DNA of 64,000 nt from Mallotus nudiflorus (taxonomy: Eukaryota; Streptophyta; Magnoliopsida; Malpighiales; Euphorbiaceae), in the NCBI GenBank assembly GCA_947683625.1, contig CANTUR010000114.1, forward strand, positions 992,001-1,056,000. The letters run 5' to 3'. Below, in pieces: positions 56,785 through 64,000 of the stretch. Under the pieces are notes generated by a model, which ran no database searches, was not told the origin of the DNA, and saw only the letters and a list, made by a program, of their open reading frames with translations. The first letter of the stretch is position 1; every line of letters begins with the position of its first letter. Both the position numbers and the translations under genes were made by a program.

Positions 56785-58301
56785 TGTTAGTGATATGCAC
56801 TAGGTCAATCATTTGATTATGTATTGACTTTCTTATTTTATTAATAAAGAGGTATTTCATTATCATTTGATTTTATGATAATTATATGAATAGTTAATTC
56901 TTACTAAGGCCATCAAGTGTGTGACTTGATAGTAAAACCCTTAGATTAAAATAAGAGTTCTATTCTAATTATCCCTAGCCATTTATTCATTATATAAATA
57001 TTAAAGTATTAAGGCTAGTATGATGTTGACTGATGGTTATATTTTACTAATCATGAATCAACTCATAGGTACATGATGAGAGATCATGTACCGGATTGAC
57101 CCACCATGAGAATACTACATAGAATATTGTTATAAGTATTTCTCATTGCAGTAATTTTATTTCGGTCCTTTGACCTTGAAATCATCATGGATTTCTACAT
57201 AGCTATTTTATGTTTTGACACATTCTAACATTGTCTTTAACCGGACGATTAAATAGGATATTGTTGGATATAAAATTAGTTATGTGAGGAATGTGAGTGA
57301 TTTAGAAGGAATTTATCCCTTATTAATATGAGAAAGATATCTATGGACCTTTTGATGAGATAGACTGAAGGAAAATGCATGGCCATGCTGATATGAATTG
57401 ATAAAGAGTTATCATTTTCAGTTTACTTGGAATCAAGTCAGAATATTGAACTATATAAGGATGACATTCTATGCCTTATGTTCAATTAAGATATCATATG
57501 ATAAAGGGATGATAAAATTCACTGTAATTAGGTTATGTCAGATTATTGACTTCACATGACTTGGGTAGTTATAATGTCTTGCTAGAGGCCACTTATGACT
57601 TCTAGTCCTAAATAGAGATTTAAGCCCACTGCCAATGTTACGTGAACCTACAGGGTCACACACTTAGAACAAGCCCAAAAAGATTATGGGTTTAATAAGC
57701 CCAGAATAAACTCTATAGAAATAAATAATTAAAGTGTTTTATTTATTTATTTGTTAAGATAAATGTTATTTTAAATAAATAAGATATTATTTCTGATTTG
57801 TTTTTAGAAAAAAATCAGAATGTAATAAATGGAAATTACCAAAAAGGTTTTTGGTAGGTGAAACCCTAATTTGGAGTTTATAAATATGTTATATTCTCTA
57901 GGGTTTAGAAGGTGTTGTTTTTCCTTGCCTCCAAAACAGTTTTCTCTCTTCTTAGAAAACAAACATAGAGTTTTTCTTTTGTTCTTGATTTGTGAGACAA
58001 TCAAGAAGGTTGCTAGCACACACTCCAATTCATTTTGTGAACGGCTGTTTGTGTGGATACCTATAGAGGATGCATCATTTTGGAGACGTCTAGATCTAAA
58101 CAACCAAAGCAAAAAGCTCAAGGTAAGGTGTCACCGATGTGAACCTCCTCTCATCCTTCTAGAAAATCTTGCCTCTTTTGCGTCTTGGTGAGATTCTTAA
58201 AACCCCAGATTTAATCAAGTAGTCGAATTACATTGATCTGGGTTTGGGAATGTGATAAAATTTTAATTTTTCTGCTGCGTTTGTATCATGAAACCCCAAC
58301 A
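56785..58301 (+). mobile_element. Solo LTR I, unassigned family
   Basis: A 1517-bp block starts TGTTAGTGATATGCAC and ends AAACCCCAACA. It is flanked by GTACC on both sides (56780-56784 and 58302-58306). TATAAATATG at 57879-57888 can be the TATA box, leaving a U5-like tail of about 400 bases, so the orientation is plus. No gag or pol is present, and no primer site follows its end. It sits 25 bp from the outer end of LTR E. Confidence 0.85.
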
Positions 58302-60925
58302 GTACCATTATATAACATCACATTATATTTGGAGATACCATCAGAAAGTAGCATTACCTTAATGTCAAACTTAGTTATTCTATCAACAAATATCTCTAGA
58401 ATATGTAAATGGCACAATTGTATAAATACACAATAACTAACTCCCATAAAACTTTTTTTTTAAACGATGGCAAGTATTTGATATCTTAACTTATATACAT
58501 GGTCCTTTCACCTTAGCATTTAACAACCTTAATACAATACATGAGTACAGGTTATATAAAAATACAAGTAAAAAGAAATACATATAAGTACTTCGATAAC
58601 CCTCTCTTGATAGCACCTTAAAGCGCGCTAAGTGCTTCATCCTCTAGCACAACATTGGCCACAAATAAACTCAACCCCCTTTCTAATATTAAGCAAAAAG
58701 AAATAAACCAATCACAGTCCAAGAGAGGAAGGGATAAGATAGGCCAAAAGCAAAAGGCCAAAATAATGGATCTCATTATAGCTACATCATATCTACTCCA
58801 GTACTAGTGTCATAAATGACTTGAATAATGGTACACCCAGAATCCATATACTCCTCTCCAATATCTACAATGTGAACATCTACCCCTATGGGCTCTACAG
58901 TAACCCTAAAAAGCAAACTCAACATCTATGTCATGAATATGACATACTTCACTGTCGTCTCCATCTCAAAAACCTCGTAAGTCATGGTGGTCCACTGCAC
59001 TACCATATGATAATCTCTAGCTATACAACTAATATATATAGCCTAAACTGAAAAATATACAAGAAAGCGAGTGTGAGTAATTCTATTAATTTCGTAAGGA
59101 AATTACCTAGTGAGTGACTAAATAAAATTATAACGAGAATATTGAACGTGGAATAGATTAGAAAATATAGAAATAATAACATTAGAGTAATTGCAAAAAA
59201 ATTTGATTTGCAACTCAAAGGACAGTTTGATATATTAAACATCATTTTTTCGATTAACAGATGTCGAAATATTATTTCTATATTTTTCGAAAGGTTTCAC
59301 ATAAATGAAATTATGAGCATCTTTTCACAAGATATGATTTTGTGCATATTCCATAGAATATAAAAATTATGAGCATTAGAGCACAAATACTCATGTCTAG
59401 ATAAACTTACTATCGACTTGAACATCACATATTAGATATCACACCTTTATAAAAATACTGCATTTTCAAAATACAAGTTTATAGTTAACTCCTTAGAGTA
59501 AAATAATAGCATAGCCCCTTCTTAGAGCAAATTGAAATGTAACTCCTACTTGGAGTACTGTAAAATATAACACCTTCTCGGAGCATGTAAACTTATGAAA
59601 TCAGTATGCATACTTGTTAACCACATAAATTCGCCACAATAGCATAATGAATTAATGCATTATCCCTAAGATAGTTATTATCCATTGGCCAACATAATCG
59701 ACTCATCTCTTAATAGTCGTATATAGAAACATATAATTTAAAACTTGAGACAATACTTGTCATTACACCAAGACAAAACTGGACATAACAGACACAAATA
59801 AAAATATTTGGAATTAAATATCATATTCCATTAATAGAGATACACTATATTAAATTCATACAATTGTGCTCTTCTCTACTCATTCAAAAATTTCAAAGTC
59901 AAAAATGCATTATCTCAGAAGTGAGCATTCTACTAGTTAATTCCTTTACATATTCATTTTTGTATTAAAGTAGCTTTCTCAACATACCCAAAATAAATAC
60001 ATCAAGTTCACTAGCATTCCAGGAATATTTATTAACATTTAATCCTTAAACCAGAGGTTAAGGAAAGTTGAGGAAACACTAAAAATATCATGCTACTAAT
60101 TATTCATTTAATTATTTGCACAATTTAACATCTATGCATATGGTCAATTTAGATACGATACATACTTGAAATATTTTTCTCAAATATTTCTCTTATCTAT
60201 TACTTAAATAAAATATACATGTATATAATGTCTTAATTCCATTCTAGGAAAATAGATTCTCGATATTAGTTATAAGTTTATTCATAACATTTATTCATTA
60301 TTATAAAAACAAGATATGTTATAACTTAACTAAATATAATATATATATTATTTATTTTATTGTGGCTTACTACGAAAATGCACTATAAATTCTCAACTTA
60401 AACTCAAATCCTAGATATTATAGCTTGATTAAATTAATTTATTATCAAGGACTATATTTAGTTCTGAGAAATTCAAGTTGGCAAAATTTTAAGCAACTTA
60501 AACTTCACATTAACCACTAACAAGATAATGCCCAAACACGATTCCAAGAATTTCGTTTGTTTGGCTCTTACATGAGCGATTTAAAGAAATAAACTTATGC
60601 TAACTTTAACTAGTAATAAATCGATTATCCTTGAGTTTAATTTAGTTAGAACTAGTGTAACATATCCTCAATTCACACAGTTTGCAATTTCTCATATATT
60701 CAGTTTAGCGGCATAAAAAGGACTTCCAAAGAGAATCAACAATACTAGTTAAATCTATGCAACCTTTTTATATATATATATATATATCTAAAAGTATGGA
60801 CCCTTGAATCATTTATCCAACTAGATTTTCTGCTCTTTTAATACTTAAAATTTTTGCAACAATGCATGTTTTTATCTTTTAATTCCTTGTTATGTTCCAA
60901 GGCACTATAATCAATTTGATTATGC

Positions 60926-61050
60926 AGCAAATTCTGCGCTTTTAAACTCACAAAATTCTGCATTTTTAACACACATAGAATTCAGCACTTTAACACAGAA
61001 TTCTGCACTTTAATAACAGAATTCTGCACTTTAAGCATTTAGAATTCTGC
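60926..61050. repeat. Minisatellite in LTR E
   Basis: Five to six diverged copies of a unit like ACAGAATTCTGCACTTTAA occur in about 125 bases, spaced 18-30 bases apart. AGAATTCT is itself a palindrome. Confidence 0.88.
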
Positions 61051-62520
61051 AGAAATTTAGCATATATGACAGCAACCCCTTTAACAAGTTTCAAGGGAAA
61101 ATTTTACAACCAATTTTCCAAGGATATAACACAGAATCAAGTGTCTTTTGGGGCTGCTTAGGAACGAAATTTCAGCAGCAAACTCAGAATGAGCAACAGC
61201 GATTTTATTGACAACGAATTGGGTGAATTTTTAATGATTCAAAACAATTGGTTCAGCATATTTACATAGCAAAACGTGCAGCTAAACCTGGAATTAACAG
61301 CATAAATTGGCATTCTGAATCAAGCTATTTAAAGTCCCATTTTAACAAGACAAAGGGAAGATATTCGAACTCTGAACCGAAGCAATTTAAATGACAACAA
61401 CAGCGTTGCAAATAACACTTTCATGGCTGTCCCAAAAATCAAAATTCAACAGAAAGTGGACAGCAAACAAGAACAGTAGACTCGTTGAAAAGATTCGTTT
61501 ACAACAATCAATCATCGCAAAGAGTAGCAATTCCAGATTACAGAATTTCAAGAAGTAAACAAGAGTTCAAATCCCAGCAACAACAAGCATTCTGAAAAAT
61601 AACTCAGAATTAGTTAGAGGGAAAGATGTGTGATTCACTCACCTTCGAAGCTAATCTTCTCTTTATCCCCTCGCTGCTTTGACAAACTCTAATCCGGGGC
61701 CACAAGCAGCTCCTAATCACCGTTTACAAAGAACTTCTTAGTGCTTGCTCAAAACTCAACATTTACAACATGCATTTTTCAAGAATTCTGTATCAATTCT
61801 CTATCCATATTTCTATGCCTGTAACTTCTATCTAAACTAATCCGTACTTTACATTAATCCTTCCAATCACCCAATGCTTCTTACCTTAATGTTTGCTTGA
61901 TCAATGCAAACTCAATCAATTCAAGCTCTTGGTTCTGTTTTCTTTTTTCTTTTTTTTTTAAACTCTCTTTGCTGATTCAGTTCACTTGATCTTCAACTTC
62001 CCAAGAGATTTGATTTCTTATTCTTGCTTCTAGAGAAGAAACAAAGACTTGAGACTCCTCTCCATCTACATACGAGATGATTTGCCTTCTATTCCCTCCT
62101 TATTTCACGTTTTTCTTCTTCTTAACGCAGAGAAGAGTTTCTCCCCTTTTTTTTTTTTTAATTGTAAGATGAAACGTACATGGAACTTGACACCTCACCA
62201 CAATATATCAAAAATTCCTTTAAATTATTATTGTAGTTGTTGTGATTTATTTGCAGGAGACAAGTATCAAATTTCATCCAAATTTCTTTACATCTCATAT
62301 ATTCTTTGCAAAAATACCCTTAATTATTTCTTCTTTCTTCAATTATACCATTCTTAATCCAAATTTCCTTTCATTTGCACCCTTTATCACCTTTATCTCT
62401 TATAAATCAAGTCCTTCTCTTGTTCAATCTCATCAATTTGAGACTTAATTAATTTCTAATTAATTATTTAAATAATAATAAATCTTCAATTTAAATCTCT
62501 AGGGATACAAATGTTACAAT

Positions 62521-62536
62521 TCTTCTCCACTAAAAC
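62521..62536 (-). other. Polypurine tract of element E
   Basis: The minus strand reads TTTTAGTGGAGAAGAA directly before the LTR start TGTAACA. Confidence 0.75.
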
Positions 62537-62574
62537 AAATTTCATCCTCAAAATTTTGAATAACATTATTACCT

Positions 62575-62765
62575 TTACAAAATAATTGAAAATAACAGGT
62601 TTTGGTATTGTCGTTTAATATCTTCTTCTCTTTCCCACGTTGCCTCTTCCTAAGAGTGATTTTTTCCAGAGCATTTTGACTAATGGAACAATCTTATTCC
62701 TCAGCACTTTTTTATCTTTAGCTAAAATAGTTATAGGCTCCTTTTCATAGCTCAAAAATTTCTTT
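62575..62765 (-). pseudogene. pol: Chromodomain-like C-terminal remnant of element E pol
   Basis: The minus strand reads LRNKIVPLVKMLW and, after a frame change, EEATWEREEDIKRQYQNL, then a stop. This is the typical end of Tekay-type pol, after the integrase, in which the chromodomain-like segment closes the polyprotein. The rest of pol is missing upstream of about 62765, where T-rich unassigned DNA begins. Confidence 0.85.
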
Positions 62766-63585
62766 TAATTCCACTTATTGCTGTATAGGTATTTATAGGA
62801 AAAAAATTTACATATTTATTTATTTATTTTTTTAACAAAAAAACTCTTTTTAAAAAATTATAGGTATGTTTTTTTTTTTCTCTTATGTCTCTTTTTATAA
62901 TTTTTTTTATTTTTATCCTCTTTTTTCTTCCTCTCTTTCTTTTGAGAAATTCTCTGATTATTTTGATTTATAATTACTTTGATTTTACTTTATTTTAATT
63001 ACCATTGAATGATAGTATATTTATCATTCAATGGTAGTTATTAACAAAGTATAATTTACTTTGTAAAAATGAGAGTGACCGAATAATGCACCCTTTCTTT
63101 TTACCTTTTCTTTTCTTTTTTTCAAATTTTTGTTTTCTAGAATCTAAAACAGAAGTATAAAATCTTTGACACTTCGATTAAAAAGAGATAAGCTGTGGGC
63201 AATATTTCTAAACTTTATATACAAAGATACACCAATTCAACCACATGAAATTCACAACATGCATTCCTCAATTATCTTACTAAAATAGGATTATAAAAGA
63301 AAAGAAAAAAATAATTTAAAAGCTTAATTTGTGTCAAGTACAGGGTTGCAAATGTATTCTCTCTCTATATATGAAATTAGAATCGTTATATTCCTACTAA
63401 TTTAATTATAGCCATTTGATACAATTTAAAATTATTAGTACATAAAAATAATCAATGATTGTAATTAAATAAAAATAAATCCAACAGTTCACGAATCTAA
63501 ACGGATTTAAAGAAATTTTAAAAAATATAAATATAAATTAAAATTACACATTAAAAAAATTTAAATAAATTATTTATTAAATACC
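62766..63585. other. T-rich unassigned stretch with hairpin
   Basis: Pyrimidine runs (62860-62945 and 63093-63130) and AT-rich DNA without coding signal. An inverted repeat lies at 63001-63038. Confidence 0.55.
63001..63038. repeat. Perfect 15-bp inverted repeat
   Basis: TACCATTGAATGATA is followed by a short AT-rich loop and then TATCATTCAATGGTA. Weaker pairing (TACTTTRTTTT-type) extends on both sides, to about 62980-63062. Confidence 0.85.
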
Positions 63586-63589
63586 ATAA

Positions 63590-63896
63590 ATATGTTCAAT
63601 GCTAAGGTGGATGCTTTGATAAAGCTTGTAAGTAAAGTTCAAATCAACTAGGTTGAAAAAGTAAGCTCAATTTGTGAATTATATAGAGGTCCTCATGCAT
63701 ATGATGAATGCAATGTAAGTTCTAGTGGGGAAGTAAACTATTTGCAAGGAGGTTTCAACCAAAGAAATAGACGAATCTCAAACACCTACAACCCTCATTG
63801 GAGGAACCATCCTAATTTCTCATGGTTTAACCCTTCAGAACTTAACCCAAACTCCTCCATACCACAAAATCCACCTAGATTTCCCATGAAGTAACA
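63590..63896 (+). pseudogene. gag: Athila-type gag C-terminal remnant
   Basis: The frame reads MFNAKVDALIKLVSKVQIN, a stop, VEKVSSICELYRGPHAYDEC, then NYLQGGFNQRNRR, SNTYNPHWRNHPNFSW, ending in a stop after PRFPMK. The SNTYNPxWRNHPNFSW block and zinc knuckle are typical of Athila gag. The second knuckle Cys is Tyr (CELYRGPH). After the stop come T-rich DNA and TTGAGGGTAATGTGTG (63979-63994), resembling the Athila TTGAGGACAATGC word. Pol seems to be missing, so this is probably a deletion derivative running off the window. Confidence 0.85.
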
Positions 63897-64000
63897 AGAT
63901 TGAGGGAGCATTTCTTAACTCTTTTTCTCTCCACTCATATTTTTTTTTATTTTCTTTCTTGTGTTTGCATGGTCACATTGAGGGTAATGTGTGATTTTAA

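Larger units (their letters stand above)
56759..62518 (-). mobile_element. Tekay-type 3' LTR E, split by solo LTR I
   Basis: On the minus strand the LTR starts TGTAACATTTG at 62518, right after a polypurine-like TTTTAGTGGAGAAGAA, and ends GGGAGGGGTGTTACC at about 56759. Without element I it is about 4.24 kb. Several blocks match fragment F in opposite orientation, so E and F belong to one family. It has no coding content. It ends within the third UGT copy, which was its target. Confidence 0.82.

Overview
This is nuclear DNA from a flowering plant, most likely a eudicot. It is AT-rich and about four fifths of it is LTR-retrotransposon sequence. The marks of a plant are Ty3/gypsy elements of Tekay, Tat and Athila type, a Ty1/copia element of Tork type, a hAT-like and a CACTA-like DNA transposon, a plant UDP-glycosyltransferase, and fragments of a vacuolar sorting receptor gene and a WRKY gene. 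I cannot name the species. All comparisons were made by eye without alignment software, so boundaries without a target-site duplication (TSD) are approximate.

Layout. (1) 1-18.6 kb is a three-level nest. Tekay-type element A (+) runs from the left edge and ends in a 3' LTR that begins at 2537. That LTR is split at 3586/16766 by a complete Tat-type element B (3587-16760, 396-bp LTRs, TSD ATAAA). B is split in turn by a minus-strand Tekay-type solo LTR C (6255-10365, TSD TGTTA). (2) 18.6-26.5 kb holds an Athila-type integrase fragment, a minus-strand Athila-type element D without gag, and a Tekay-type LTR fragment F. (3) 26.5-34.2 kb is AT-rich DNA with a copy of the glycosyltransferase upstream block, a LINE-type RNase H remnant, a CACTA end, and a 3.9-kb hAT-like element (30054-33908) with an 8-bp TSD. 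(4) 34.2-43.5 kb is the gene-bearing island: a vacuolar sorting receptor fragment (-), a tandem repeat of about 430 bp, the only intact gene (a UGT84-type glycosyltransferase, 37953-39395, +), a WRKY group IId fragment (-), a deletion copy of the UGT, and a small uncharacterised three-exon candidate gene. (5) 43.5-50.0 kb is a non-autonomous Athila-type element G. (6) 51.8-56.1 kb is a 5'-truncated Tork-type copia element H. (7) 56.3-62.8 kb is a third, broken UGT copy followed by a minus-strand Tekay-type LTR E, which carries a solo LTR (I) 25 bp from its end. (8) 62.8-64 kb is T-rich DNA and an Athila gag remnant.

The only gene likely to make a protein today is the 480-residue UGT. Its family normally moves glucose from UDP-glucose to carboxyl groups of phenolic or triterpenoid acids. 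The catalytic histidine of the family is Asn20 here, while both broken copies nearby kept histidine codons. Nothing else in the window forms a working pathway. The retroelements are dead or non-autonomous, and their stop codons look mostly like C-to-T decay of methylated DNA.
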